Source of the DNA: Aplectana chamaeleonis
Lineage: Eukaryota; Nematoda; Chromadorea; Rhabditida; Cosmocercidae
DNA: 64,000 nt
Direction: 5' to 3'
Assembly (NCBI GenBank): GCA_029168955.1
Contig: JAPDOI010000150.1
Location: 62,001 to 126,000 of the forward strand
The notes under the pieces were generated by a model. It did no database searches and was not told the DNA's origin. It saw only the letters and a list, made by a program, of their open reading frames with translations. Position numbers and translations under genes: made by a program. Each line of letters begins with the position of its first letter. Position 1 is the first letter of the stretch. This document shows positions 13,601 through 22,420 of the stretch, in pieces.

Positions 13601-16029
13601 TTCTCCTTTTTAAATGAAAAAATTACGCACCGGGTGAGGGCAAATGCTACTCAAAATATCCGCATTTGCTCATTTATATGGCGGTCACCAAGAAATTAAG
13701 GTTAGAAGCATGAAGTACATTAAATGAAAAAAGTGCGCGTTTTTTTCGCATTTTGTTAATGCGTTGCATCGACTGCAAAGTGCGAATAAAATTCCTTGTC
13801 TAATACTTTCTGAACGTTTTAGTTTGAAATGCGAAAAAATAGAAATTTATAGGAGGATCACTGAAATGGGAAACGAAAATATTCTCACACTGACGCATTC
13901 ACCGAGTTTTTTCCTAACTTCGACAGTTGCATTCCTGTACGAACACCCCAATGCAATGCGTTCCGAATAGATTGTTTTCGACTTTAAAGCTAATGCCAAT
14001 TAAGCCTGCTGTTCAAAGCTTGAATCCATGCAAGAAAGACCACGCTGATATTGCTATAATCGAGTTGGCCGAGAATATTCCACAAGATGAAGCTTCGCCC
14101 ATTTGCTTACCATCGTTTGGGGCTCCACTGAGTGACGAATACCTGGCCGATGCCGGCTGCAGAAGAAGTGGTAAGAGAAAGTACTGTCGTTGGATACGAT
14201 GCCGGCTGCAGAAGAAGTGGTAAGAGAAAGTACTGTCGTTGGATACAATTTATTCTCCACGTTTTGGAGCAAAACTGGTCAAAAGCACCGTTTCCAAAGA
14301 AATTCAAGCCAGGTATTGCGCTTCCAATAACATTTATAAACCTACGTTTGTAGCTGCCGAAGACATCCCTTAATCAAGTTATGGCGAGTTTTCCCAGTGT
14401 GCGAAAAGGTATGCAAAGAACACGCTGCAGGCAATTTTTAGAGTATTCTAAAGATTCGTTTCGACTTTGGTTTAGCTTTTTTCTGAGTGATATCCGCCGT
14501 CCTGAGATCGAAAATGGGGTCCGTCTGTCGAGTCCTGAGAAGCTTCGCTAGGCCAGTCTCAAATCCCCCGTGTCGGGTGAACGAAATTTCGGTGCAAAAT
14601 GCGACCTTCCGTGATCTCCAGAGCGCTGGGATAGATCTGCCTTGAAACTTCTCTGTAGAGGTTCTTTGGAGTGTTTAACACGGAACTGATGCCCGCTGCT
14701 CGATTTTCGATCGATTACTGTAGGTTGCGCTGTAACGTTTAGTTTGGTCAAAGTCTCCAATTTTCTCTTCGAAAATGAAAATCGACGTGAACACTGCCTC
14801 AAAATGAATTCGAGGTTAATTTGTTGATTTCCGAAATGTTGTTACAGGTTAGGCTAGATGATTAGCCTTAACACACAGTGAATCGCAGAATATCAAGAAA
14901 CATACCTTTCTGAGATTCGCGTTCAGGGCCACGACCTAAGCCTTCAAAAATGTTATGAGTCAAATTCGACCCAGCTATTTGATACACAAAAAATGCCTGA
15001 TGGGTACCCTCACCTTTCCACCTAACTGAGAAAACGCGTCATAACTTAGTTTAGAGAAGTTTAAGCATATGCAACTTTGTTTTGAAAACTCCAAGGGAAG
15101 TACATTAATTGTTTCAAGTTCGTTGGGAATCGTGTTTTCGACCGAGAGTGGTTCCCTAGTCAGTGCAATCACTTTTTGTTGCTGAGAAAGGGCAACAAGC
15201 GCTCCACAACTCTGTTGCAAAGCTCTGGCGAGGAAAAATATTCCCATCAATTTAATCGATGCCTCGACGTCAGTCTAACTTCGTGCAGTCATTCTGAACA
15301 CACACGAAAAATGGAGTCGGAAGCATGAGTTACAACTTCAATGACCGACTTTATGATACGATTATTGTAAACATGTGCCATGATTCTGCATTTCAAGGCA
15401 ATGCTCAAAGGATGGAGCGCAAATACACCTTAAACTTCGAAAACTGAGTTTGATTTTGATTATTTCGGCCATATCAAGACAACTCGGAGCTGTGGAGTGT
15501 GTTCTCAATTTGACTTTTTTCAGGAGCCGGGAACGCCCCTACAACGCCTAAACCATCAAGTGGAATCGAATTGTTTGTAGCCGGATATGATTCGGGACAC
15601 AAATGGACTGGAACGACAAATGAGCGCGCTGCTATGTGTAGCGTAAGTGTGAGGCCAAGGACTTCACGTTTGAAAGTGGCATTCACCGCAGAAAACTGAA
15701 AACGAAAAATGGAAAGCAGGTGGAGCACCTACCCCGAGATCCCCTAGAAACACTTTTCACGAAACTTTTTATCGCTCGGGTTCGGCTTAGGCTTCCACTT
15801 CTCAGGCCGCTTTTGAATGTGTGTCCATAAGAGCAGCTTCGTTAATTGAAAAATATTGTTGTAGGGCGACAGTGGTGGTCCCCTTTTCCAGTGGATTAAT
15901 GATAAAGCAACTCTGGTTGGAATCGCCGAAGGCGCCAAGGGTGGTTGTAATCCTGCAGCTGATGGTAATAATCCAGTTTTTCTATCAAAAATTATGTGCA
16001 CGAAACCCATATTAATTGCTAACTGGTAG
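1507..16029 (+). CDS. Secreted S1-family (DUF316-like) serine protease, 8 exons
   Basis: The joined exons are 1507-1612, 3217-3315, 5706-5832, 6035-6173, 13375-13458, 13927-14170, 15524-15642 and 15865-16029. They give 1083 bases, 360 residues and a stop, with every intron phase compatible and no internal stop. Residues 1-15 form a signal peptide (MRIFLLLGLFCIVYA). The triad is His92 in LTARHC, Asp226 in DIAIIEL and Ser309 in GDSGGP. Cys77-Cys93 and Cys305-Cys334 reproduce the chymotrypsin 42-58 and 191-220 spacings. The His-Asp distance (134 residues) is far longer than the usual 45, as I recall for nematode DUF316 proteases. The residue at the position of trypsin Asp189 is Ala303, so trypsin-like Arg/Lys specificity is unlikely. 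The activation region reads SKRAEVGG rather than R-IVGG. The product should be secreted and cleave protein substrates; the target is unknown. The last exon end and the exon 4 to 5 junction are the least certain parts. Confidence 0.85.
1613..3216 (+). other. Protease intron 1
   Basis: This phase-1 intron of 1604 bases runs from GTGAGT to a TTTAG acceptor. Blocks around 1740-1830 and 2760-2900 are recognisably similar to 48770-48850 and 49610-49740 in the duplicated copy, so the intron was part of the duplication. I see no complete transposable element in it, unlike intron 1 of the second copy. Confidence 0.6.
3217..3315 (+). CDS. Protease exon 2: activation region and mature N-terminus
   Basis: This exon codes for residues 36-69. 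It carries the dibasic KRAEVGGT segment followed by VSPGDYPWMVLL, the typical first beta strand of S1 proteases. It enters in phase 1 and leaves in phase 1 at a GTGAGA donor. The paralogous exon is at 49857, where the dibasic region reads RRSMGGT. Confidence 0.85.
3572..3936. mobile_element. MITE with long terminal inverted repeats
   Basis: About 70 bases at each end are inverted copies beginning CGCTATYCATACTACTCAA. Each arm also contains a perfect 32-base palindrome (3591-3622 and 3886-3917) made of CGCCAGCGCGGC and its complement. The interior repeats GCGCGTGC-like pieces. It sits in intron 2 of the protease, and the duplicated copy loses similarity near the corresponding point (about 50211). 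No coding capacity is apparent. Confidence 0.75.
4322..4350 (-). repeat. Dispersed TGTATAACACGTGCCAAG motif block
   Basis: On the - strand this reads TGTATAACACGTGCCAAG followed by a GCGAGAT-like tail. Very similar blocks occur at about 16142-16170 and 51475-51502 on the + strand, with a weaker one near 23095-23140. It looks like the conserved end of a dispersed repeat that I cannot name. Confidence 0.45.
4454..5480. mobile_element. Foldback element rich in TTACATGTAAC repeats
   Basis: The ends are inverted copies (TACTCAGAAAAATSAAAACA), flanked by TA. The interior is filled with runs such as AAGTTACTTG and TTACATGTAAC. A second, inner pair of inverted arms runs roughly 4755-4850 and 5120-5340, with ACTATGGGTGG outermost. 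The whole unit of about 1.03 kb folds on itself. It lies in intron 2 of the protease gene and has no convincing coding frame. Confidence 0.7.
5545..5690 (+). repeat. Dispersed repeat shared with 58985-59160
   Basis: CTTTGCCCACTATCGTAAAC and the following GGCGGCATCATGAGAAC closely match sequence at about 59060-59130 (CTTCGCCCACTACGCTAAAC, GGCGGCATAATGAGAAC). The block lies just before exon 3 of the protease here, but I find no protease exon next to the other copy, so it is more likely a repeat than part of the gene duplication. Confidence 0.45.
5706..5832 (+). CDS. Protease exon 3: catalytic histidine
   Basis: This exon codes for residues 70-110 plus part of 111. SCSGVLISQKHVLTARHC holds the first disulfide pair (Cys77, Cys93) and catalytic His92. 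It starts in phase 1 after TTTCAG and ends in phase 2 at GTGAGT. Confidence 0.9.
6035..6173 (+). CDS. Protease exon 4
   Basis: This exon codes for 46 residues after completing Pro111, including LPLTEIALAAEMNNVLFQ. It was chosen because it is the only stretch after exon 3 that converts phase 2 into phase 0 using both a good acceptor (CGTAG) and a GTGAGT donor with an open frame. It contributes to the long His-Asp spacer. It has no diagnostic motif, so support comes from phase and splice sites. Confidence 0.6.
6453..7004 (-). mobile_element. TTAA-flanked MITE, family A
   Basis: It starts TTAAAGGCAGTGGTCGCGAT and ends with a damaged complement (CGTGACCACTGC then TTTTGAA). Its interior matches 9641-10182 and 48180-48735 in reverse orientation, including the block around CCACCATCAAAAGA. 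The right terminus has lost the exact TTTAA and abuts the next element. Confidence 0.75.
7008..8550. mobile_element. 1.54 kb terminal-inverted-repeat element
   Basis: The ends are inverted: GGGGCTTAGTACGTCGGCAC begins at about 7016 and its complement lies at about 8524-8543, together with GACAGTC outside. The arms run roughly 45 bases. Inside, a block of about 65 bases (CGCTCGTTGTGTGCA to CTGGCATACT) is repeated directly at about 7073 and 7968. CGAACAGGCCACGTGCT recurs three times between 7697 and 7866. The longest frame has no recognisable domain. It sits exactly between two TTAA-family elements. Confidence 0.7.
8552..9046. mobile_element. TTAA-family MITE, degenerate ends, family B
   Basis: It starts AAGGCAGTGTCCACGATGAA and ends ATCATGAACACTGTCTTTAG, an inverted pair matching the TTAAAGGCAGTGTTCACGAT terminus. 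The interior (about 8756-9030) has a reverse-complement relative at 22132-22420. The length of about 495 bases is close to that of 11111-11602. Confidence 0.65.
9130..9640 (+). repeat. Dispersed repeat shared with 45900-46460 and 14690-14760
   Basis: Shared landmarks in the same order are TACGGTRGGYTACGGTGTGTATAC-like sequence, CAGATTTGGCTCAAAACTT, ACTGTAACCTGTAGAAAACC and a CCTAAAAGTTGG end. The 45.9-46.4 kb copy lies inside a larger inverted-repeat element. No protein-coding signal is seen. Confidence 0.5.
9641..10182 (+). mobile_element. TTAA-flanked MITE, family A
   Basis: It begins TTAAAGGCAGTGATCAG and ends GCGACCACTGCCTTTAA. It is about 542 bases long and colinear with 48180-48735. 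Its right TTAA (10179-10182) is also the left TTAA of the next element, so two insertions share one target site. Confidence 0.8.
10179..10621. mobile_element. TTAA-type MITE with CATACGTGGCGAGAGCG arms
   Basis: The left end TTAAGGCTCTGTCCATACGT continues GGCGAGAGCG. The right end is the complement, ending CGTATGGACGATGCCTAA. The termini differ slightly between sides. The length is 443 bases with no coding capacity. The ATGCC end resembles the 28273-28737 element (TTAAAGGCATCG). Confidence 0.7.
11111..11602 (+). mobile_element. TTAA-flanked MITE, family C
   Basis: It has perfect terminal inverted repeats TTAAAGGCAGTGTTCACGAT and ATCGTGAACACTGCCTTTAA. It is 492 bases long. It is colinear with 12034-12659, which carries an extra nested insertion. 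The interior is non-coding. Confidence 0.85.
12034..12659 (+). mobile_element. TTAA-family MITE, family C, with nested insertion
   Basis: The left end is degenerate (TTTCCAAGGCGGTGTTCACG) and the right end is ACACTGCCTTTAA. The interior follows 11111-11602 (AAACGCACCAGAAG, GTTGTGACAAYAAAATCTTT). The extra length is explained by the palindromic insert at 12399-12528. Confidence 0.75.
12399..12528. mobile_element. Small palindromic MITE nested in a TTAA element
   Basis: The ends GTCGTTTATACT and AGTATAAACGAC are inverted, with GC-rich CGCCGCCG/CGGCGGCG arms behind them. The two halves pair over almost their full length (about 130 bases). The related element at 11111 continues uninterrupted across this point, giving an empty-site comparison. 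Confidence 0.75.
13375..13458 (+). CDS. Protease exon 5
   Basis: This exon codes for 28 residues (158-185), including GNEVTAYIGSTGTAPKEYK, in phase 0 on both sides between CACCAG and GTGAGT. The V-T-A-Y-I-G pattern fits the strand before the Asp-containing region of S1 proteases. Exact joining to exon 4 is inferred. Confidence 0.7.
13927..14170 (+). CDS. Protease exon 6: catalytic aspartate
   Basis: This exon codes for residues 186-266 plus one base. ADIAIIELAENIPQD contains catalytic Asp226, followed by the family-typical PICLPS. It starts after TTCGACAG and ends at the first of two identical GTAAGAG donors. Only this first donor keeps the frame into exon 7. Confidence 0.9.
14149..14246 (+). 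repeat. 49-bp perfect tandem duplication over a splice donor
   Basis: Positions 14149-14197 and 14198-14246 are identical. Each unit holds the end of exon 6 and its GTAAGAG donor (GT at 14171 and 14220). Since 49 is not a multiple of three, use of the second donor shifts the frame. The perfect identity implies a recent event or an assembly artefact. Confidence 0.9.
15524..15642 (+). CDS. Protease exon 7
   Basis: This exon codes for residues 267-306, including IELFVAGYDSG and ending AAMCS, the segment just before the active serine. Cys305 corresponds to chymotrypsin Cys191, and Ala303 stands at position 189. It enters in phase 1 after TTTTTTCAG and ends in phase 0 at GTAAGT. Confidence 0.9.
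15865..16029 (+). CDS. Protease exon 8: catalytic serine and C-terminus
   Basis: The exon opens GDSGGPLFQWIND with Ser309 and runs through GCNPAADGNNPVFLSKI to a TAG stop at 16027-16029. NPVFLSKI resembles the PGVYTKV strand near the end of S1 proteases. A weak donor (GTAATA at 15965) could instead join a last exon at 16134-16192. That exon overlaps a dispersed repeat and an AATAAA, so read-through is preferred. Confidence 0.75.
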   Translation, partial: GDSGGPLFQWINDKATLVGIAEGAKGGCNPAADGNNPVFLSKIMCTKPILIANW

Positions 16030-17084
16030 ACTCGACAAGCATCAACATAGGTAGCAATTTCATCACTCTAAACTTTAGGGCACCATACACCCTAAGGCAT
16101 AAAATTTGGCATTTCCACATAATTGCATTACAGACCCCCACTGTATAAAACGTGCCAAGAGCGAGATCACGACTGCTCTGAATAAAACATGACGCGCAGT
16201 AGGTGCATTCCTCTGGGGCGGCAGTAATCTGGCTTAATATGCAACTTAAATTGTTGATTTGAGTTGCATCTGAGCGACATCTGTGTAACAGCTTAAAAAC
16301 TTTGTTTGATGCATAAGGATGCTCTAGGTAAAGTCTTGACTCTTAATGAGCAAATCAGCTCCAAATCAGATTAATCTTTATCTCAAATTTGAAGGTGTCG
16401 CTGATTGCGAATATCAGCGACAGATGGCTGTCGCTGATTGTGTGGTGGTGAGAGCGCACGAGACAGTGCGGCAAAAGAGAGGGCGCAGCGCATTCAGATC
16501 GATATTCGCTAAATGTCCTCTCGAGTACATTTAAGACTCCCGTTGAAACGATTCGGCGACCATGCCGGGAAGCATCCCGGACGGGGTGAGTCGCTCACAC
16601 AGTGTGGTCGCGAAATCCAAGGTCGACGGTGTGATGCCTGCATGGGTAGCACCGTCAACAACCCTACACCAAAAGGAACGGCCCGAATTGAGAACATCAT
16701 CGCAGACGCCACAGTGAACGGGGTGACCCCATCTGAAATAGACGCTCGTGAGGTCAGGAAAAGCCTCGCTTTGATCAATTTTATAATCTTTGATGACTTT
16801 AAGGTGTTACGAAACACTATGCTCGTCTTTATTATTCTTACCAATTTTCACCATTTTCCGCATATGATTTGTTGATTTTCCATAAATCTTCTTACAGTAA
16901 CGCGCAAATTTCTTGCAAAATGCGTTTTACGGCGTTTTTTGAGCTCACAAACAGCTGCATCGCCATGCCTTGCTTCGAAGTGGTCCGATTTCAATTTTGA
17001 AGTCATTTCTGGATTGCTTTCTCTGAGTCCTACACGATAGTGTTACAAAATAATAGATTATACTTGTACACGAGCAAATTTTCA
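16030..17084. other. 3' flank of protease gene, unassigned
   Basis: AATAAA at 16181-16186 could serve as the protease polyadenylation signal. A block at about 16142-16170 belongs to the dispersed TGTATAACACGTGCCAAG repeat. TCGCTGATTG recurs three times at about 16398-16440. Open frames on both strands at 16509-16875 overlap each other and show no motif. Confidence 0.4.
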
Positions 17085-17345
17085 AAAAATTCTCTAAGGA
17101 TTTTTCCAATTTGTTTTCCGTTTGTTTTAGTTCGTTCGTCGTTCTAAAATTCGCCGAACGAGTTTTTTCAAATTCGTTCGTTCGAAATTTCGTCGAACGA
17201 ATTTTTTTTCTGATTTTCGTTCGTTCGATTTTTCTTCGAGCGAATTTTTTTCCATTTTAGTTTCTTCGAATTCCTTTCGAACGATTTTTTTTTTCAATTT
17301 TCATTTGTTCGAGATCTGGTTTTTCGATTTTTTTTTTCGAAAATT
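17085..17345 (+). repeat. TTCGTTCGA / poly-T low-complexity tract
   Basis: Irregular alternation of TTCGTTCG, CGAACGA and runs of 6-10 T produces many short inverted repeats. It is not a clean tandem array. No coding potential is seen. Confidence 0.6.
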
Positions 17346-17458
17346 CGTTTGACTTAGAAAATGCTTCTCGAACCTTAGGTTACGCTGTTTCGTTATTGCT
17401 CGGGCCTGATTGTCGTGGGCGTGCTCAACAACGCGCCTGCGGTAAAATATAGCACTGA

Positions 17459-17839
17459 TTAGGAGACTTCGACATTATAAGCCCGCCCGATGAACATCAC
17501 TTTGAACTGTTCGAAATAAGGGAGAGAGGTAATACATGCTCGAATTTGTGTGGAATATTCATTCACTGACTGAGCGGTGTAAATGAAGCGTTGAGTCCGG
17601 TTTCTAAAAATCTGAAATGTGGAAGGGTTATCGAAAAACGTTCCTGAACTTAGATCTCGCCAATTACAGGGAGTTGAGATCTCGCCCTTGACAAGAGTTG
17701 TAGAAGAGAATTCTTCTACAGAATAAGATGAAAATCGAAAAAATTCATGTCTGAGAGTGTGTAATGCTTCTGAGCAGATTATGTGATGCACCAGTGAGCC
17801 TGATGGCCGCATTTTGCTCTCCTTAATGCGTTGCACCAC
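17459..17839 (-). CDS. Unidentified open frame, 126 codons
   Basis: This is an open frame without recognised motif that is longer than most in this AT-rich region. It includes SVNEYSTQIRACITSLPYF, a pattern vaguely like retroelement gag helices, but this is not enough for a call. There is no clear start context and no neighbouring polymerase. It may be a decayed retroelement piece or chance. Confidence 0.2.
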   Translation of the reverse strand: MVQRIKESKMRPSGSLVHHIICSEALHTLRHEFFRFSSYSVEEFSSTTLVKGEISTPCNWRDLSSGTFFDNPSTFQIFRNRTQRFIYTAQSVNEYSTQIRACITSLPYFEQFKVMFIGRAYNVEVS

Positions 17840-18227
17840 TAACTCACGTGCCTAGTCTAGCAAAGAAGAGCTAACGCAGTGGCGCAGTGTCGGGCTGCTC
17901 TCGTTCCACTCGTGTTGGCCTGGTTCGCTCCTCACAGTGTAAGGCAAGTTTTGTTTACAGCGTTTCAGATCCTCACTCAACATAGAACTGGCTCCTCATT
18001 ATTATGGTTGTCTACTCCAAATCAGTGGAAGATGTTCATCATCACTAATTCGCACTTAAGGCCAGATTACTACCACCCCTGTTTTTCTTAGGGTCCGTGA
18101 CGGATTACTTTATGTGAACTGGTACGCTAATTGCATGCCTGCACGGGTATCTCCTTTCGCTCATCCATATGGCATGGATCGTGTTCGTCATTTCACAATC
18201 ACCAAACGGAGGGGAGCTTACAGAAAT

Positions 18228-18411
18228 TTAGCAGTAATTTTTTTCATCTCCACCTGCCATTCCATCCTTCATTGCCCTGACACAATCGAAAACTTCAGTA
18301 TCAGTGGGGGGTTTCTCACCGACATCGTAATGTACTCCCTGAACATGTGGGAGCTCAGGCATTGATGGCGCTGAACGATTCAGTAACGAACTGAAGTAAT
18401 GAAATATTGTG
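18228..18411 (-). pseudogene. RTE-type retrotransposon fragment (pre-RT segment)
   Basis: On the - strand the frame reads SSLLNRSAPSMPELPHVQ and then FDCVRAMKDGMAGGDE. The same segment occurs at about 55945-56100 on the + strand in the RTE remnant there (SSLLNRPAPSVPELPHVQ, KMKNGKAGGDD). The K-G-A-G-D motif starts the reverse transcriptase region of RTE elements. Only about 60 codons survive, bounded by an inverted-repeat element at 18421. Confidence 0.7.
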
Positions 18412-18420
18412 TGCAATAAA

Positions 18421-18920
18421 TATAAACACTTACAGTACCGCTCGAAGTATTTGGTCAGAAAGCAGGCGAGGTCGGGTTTTCGCGTCCTTTTCGTCTTTTT
18501 TGTATAACTCGCTTCAAAGTCAACTTTGAGCGAAACTGGGTGGATACTCATGATCCTGGCGTTGAGGGCTATCCAATGGTGTGACCATTGTCGGGGTTCC
18601 GTTGAGACTTAGAGAGTTTCGCAATCAGCTAGGTTTGCCATCACCGTACCGTGGCGTATGCGGCGCTACCGTTTCTGTCTGCGTTTCCCTTCGTCTACAG
18701 TATATGGAGAGCTGGTTGATTGCGAAGCTCCCATTGTTCTTAACAAACATTGACGTTGGCTACACCATTGGATAGCCCTTAACGCCTGGATCATGAATAT
18801 CTCCCTAGTCTCGCTCAAAGTTGACTTTGAAGCGAGTTATACAAAAAAAGACGAAAAAGACGCGAAGACCCGACCTCGCTCGCTTTCTGACCAAATCCTA
18901 CGAGCGGTAGTGTATTTATA
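18421..18920. mobile_element. Foldback element with ~160-bp arms
   Basis: The left arm (18421-18582) and right arm (18761-18920) are near-complementary, including GGTCAGAAAGCAGGCGAGGT and ATACAAAAAAGACGAAAAGG-like blocks, then AATGGTGT innermost. The loop is about 178 bases. No coding frame is seen. It abuts the RTE fragment. Confidence 0.75.
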
Positions 18921-19408
18921 GGTTGAAAAATTAATGAACTTGTGAATTATTAGTTTGTGCATTTACCTGAAACTAATGAGGTTTCATATACATGCGTAGC
19001 TGAAATATCCGAGTGAGTTTCAAGGGGTGGGTGGGCTATTGGTCTGCAGAAACAGTGTGCTTGCTGTAAAGAAACCAACGAGCATCAGGAATTTGTCTAG
19101 AAGACTGAGAAAAAGAGGATGACGAGAAAAGTTGCCGCTGCTTTGGGGCAGCGATACTTTTTTGACGGTACTTTGACGCTGTGCCTTTATTAAAAGGGCC
19201 TCCTACACATCACAGAAAACGTGAACAACGACTCGTTTATCGGTGTGCAATATACGGTAGAAAGGCCTCAGTCTGGTACGACCTACCAATCTTTCAATTG
19301 TGCACAGGCCTCCCCGACTGCTAAATCCTTGAATCGAAACTGTTACTGACTCGTAGTGCGCACTCCGTGGAATCACTATCACTGAAAACTGTGTACAGTT
19401 CGCGCGGT

Positions 19409-19533
19409 AATTTTAGTCTGATGAATTGACGGGACCGCGACGGTAGATCACCCAACGCGAATCGAAACCCCATTCTCCAGTGAGGCCGCCAACCCCGCAC
19501 GGCCATACGCCTGTTCCATGCGTCAAACTTAAC
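19409..19533 (+). mobile_element. TTTTAGTCTGATG MITE, copy 1
   Basis: It shares the GAATCGAAACCCCATTCTCC core and the AGGCCGCCAACCCCGCACG block with 55531-55655 and 60711-60833. The termini TTTTAGTCTGATG and CGTCAAACTTAA are imperfect inverted repeats. The flanking ACGGAAAYCATA is also shared, so the true unit may be longer. Confidence 0.7.
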
Positions 19534-22131
19534 CAAAAACGGAAATCATATGTAGAGGATCATGCCGCTACTCTTTGAATTTGACACTTGCATAATCATC
19601 CGCATTGAGGATAGAACATAGTTAATAACAACATGCTTTTCGAGATAGTTAATGTTTGTAAATGTATATGTGGTATGTCCTTTGTTTCCCAGGATCATAC
19701 AGAACTGTTTATTTCAGTTATAAAAAATGTATTCGTCGATATAACTATGTATATGGATTGGATCTGCTGGAGAACAGGTATGTTGCTGTCTAATAATAAA
19801 AAGAGCTAGCTGCTGAGTGATATCATACCATTCGGGAAGCATAGGATCGGAGTACGCAGGGAGTACATATATGGACAGAATGCTTATCAAATATGGTGAC
19901 AAATTTTCATTATCTTACGGCCCCTACATATGCGCGTCGCTAATCACCTTGTAGAGTCTTCTTTTTACAAGACCTTTCCCTCAAAATGCTCTAATTTTCG
20001 GAGCGCAATATGGTTTTTGAAAATAATGGTGACAAAAGAGTGAAGGGTTCCCAATTTTTCAGATTAGAACTCGTCACTAAATCGGCTTCGGTAGTTGTTG
20101 CTCCTTCCCGAACGTGACTGTGAAGAACTGCTCCTATAGGATCCTTTTGAAGCAGAGGGAATATGTTTGGAAAGGCGTCATAACCGAAGACCTTGGATCC
20201 TCCATTAGAAGCACGCAAGAGCAAATAGCTCAAGAGCAGTCAATTCGTGCCACTTTTTCGCTTCCCTCATGGTGTCAAGGCGTCAAACATGGGGCATAAG
20301 TGCCTCTAAAGATTCACCATTCAACTGTACATAAATTATCAAGTCTTCGCAAAACTCTATAGGATCGATCCATCATCGATTCACTTGGAACTCCCTGAGA
20401 AAGACAAAATTTGATGTAGTTTCTTCAACCACACCTGACCTCAAAGTTTGGCCTGAATGTTTTCAGGAAGTGCAGTAGGTGACGAAAATGTGAGTGCCTT
20501 AAGAATTGCCTGAGCCCACGTATGGAATTCGGCAACTTGCTCTCGCATTCTTTTAGAATGAGCTCATGGACTTGAACTATAATCCGTTTTTAAACAGACA
20601 CCCTCTGCTTCGAAATGACCGCATTCGAGCAGTTCTCTACGCTCAAGTGCTGGGACTGGGAGCACTCATGACTACGTGGCGATTTATTTTTTCCAACTTG
20701 TAGGTTCTGCCCACCATTTAACTCAAAAACAATTTTAGGCTCCAGAGTTCGGTACTGCTAAAGTTGTGACTAGCTCAGAACTAAACCAAAGAATCATTGT
20801 CTAGAGATACAAAAGTTCCAAATAGTGGAGTAGAAAACCGCGTTGGGTGAGTAACGATGGGTACGGGTTGGCGCTGTTTCGTTGAGCGTTGGTGGCAGCT
20901 GGAGATGGAGGAAACAGAAGCAACGTGGCGGTGGCTGGATCAGGTGCAGGATACGGGATCGAATCTGAAACAGTGCAGCGAGAGGGGTTTATATGGATAA
21001 TCTGTGATTGGCTGATGGCTGGAGTTCCTTCTCTGAACTCCGGTCATTTCATGATCGGCTGTCACGGCGACCACCCTGTGACCTTTCATCAAAACAGATC
21101 CCCTTTCCAAAAGGTTACTACGGTGGTGACTTGAGAACAAGAGAAATACTTCTAACTGCAGCTTGTGCGATTCGGTCGCTGTCACGTGAATTTGAGAAGA
21201 GACTGAGGCGCAAAAGACCTTTCGCTATGACACTGAACTCTAGTCGGTCCTCGGTTGACAAACTTGAACTTCCTGAATGTTCTTCGACATTTGTGACACC
21301 AACTTTGAGGAAATCTAGAGCTGAAGCAGTCACGTCTCTAAGGAGGCGTTCTGGATTGACATTATTCTGGCCCTAGGCGTGATTTCGGCGTTTTGTTGGA
21401 CTATGCTTCGAACAGGTCAAGCAACAAGTATCGCATGCTCATGTCAATGTTTCCGAACTACGGCAACACCTTCTTTAATAGGTTTGCGTATCTCGCAAAA
21501 AGCAATCCTCCTACGTATGTCTTCGAGGTGAGGTTCCCAGTTTTCCTGACAATCTTGCCTTAAGCCCATTCAAAGTTGGAGGCACCACGCTGTGACTTCG
21601 CAATGACAGCGTCACCCTCGAAGTATTCACGAATTTTTGCATTGTATCTCCGATTGAAATGAGCCTCCTGTTTTTTCTGCATTCAGCGGCGAAACCTGTA
21701 CCCGGCTGCTCTTTTGGCAGCACTAGCAATCTGAGCATTTTTTCAGTTTTCTACCCAAAAAAACCTCGACAGGGCATTTTCTTGTAGAGCAGCATTCGGC
21801 GTAGTGGGATGCGTCAGCAATACCCTTCCCTTATAGCTTCTTGACCCTTCTCTTAACACGTAGGAGACCGCGCGTTCCACGGTTAGCCCCCGTAGCGGAC
21901 CGGCGCGCTCCACGGCCAATCACTTATTGAGTTTTTAAACTGATTTTTTATTATGATTGCCTATGTTAACAAGAGATATGTGGCGCTCAATATCTTCATA
22001 CCATTTATGGAAATTGAATTAGGCCCAGATATAAAAGCAATAATTAGAAGGAATCCGTTCTTTTTTGAAGTAAAACGAAAAAAATAGAGTTTTTGGCGTG
22101 GGTGCGCAGTGTGGACACGCGGTCCATTAAG
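19534..22131. other. Unassigned 2.6 kb
   Basis: No gene or repeat family was recognised. Several 60-120 codon frames overlap on opposite strands between 20889 and 21376 without motifs. Two related pieces, CGCGTTCCACGG and GCGCTCCACGG, lie near 21870-21915. Confidence 0.35.
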
Positions 22132-22420
22132 TGTTAAAAGCACAGTCCAACCTCGGAATCGATTTTTTGTTTTTCTGCCTATCTTGAAGACGGTCCAACA
22201 CTGATTCCAACGATGTTTCTGGAATCGTACAAGACCCCTGGAAACCGAGTTATGGCCTCTCAAAAATTAAGCTGCAGAAGCATGGTGGGCGAGTTGTCCG
22301 AGGCTTGTAACTTACGTCAATTGCAACCGATGAATGCGAGCCGCCCTAAGTAAAGAGAGAGACCGAGAATGAAGGGAAGAACGGGGTTATTGTTCGAAAA
22401 CCATCTGGCCACTGCTGAGC
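22132..22420 (-). mobile_element. Partial TTAA-family MITE (family B relative)
   Basis: The sequence is alignable with the reverse complement of 8756-9046 (CTATCTTGAAGACGG, CGAGGCTTGTAACTTACG, AAGGGAAGAACGGGG). The left end GTTAAAAGCACAGTCCAAC is a degenerate terminus. The right terminus was not found. Confidence 0.5.
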
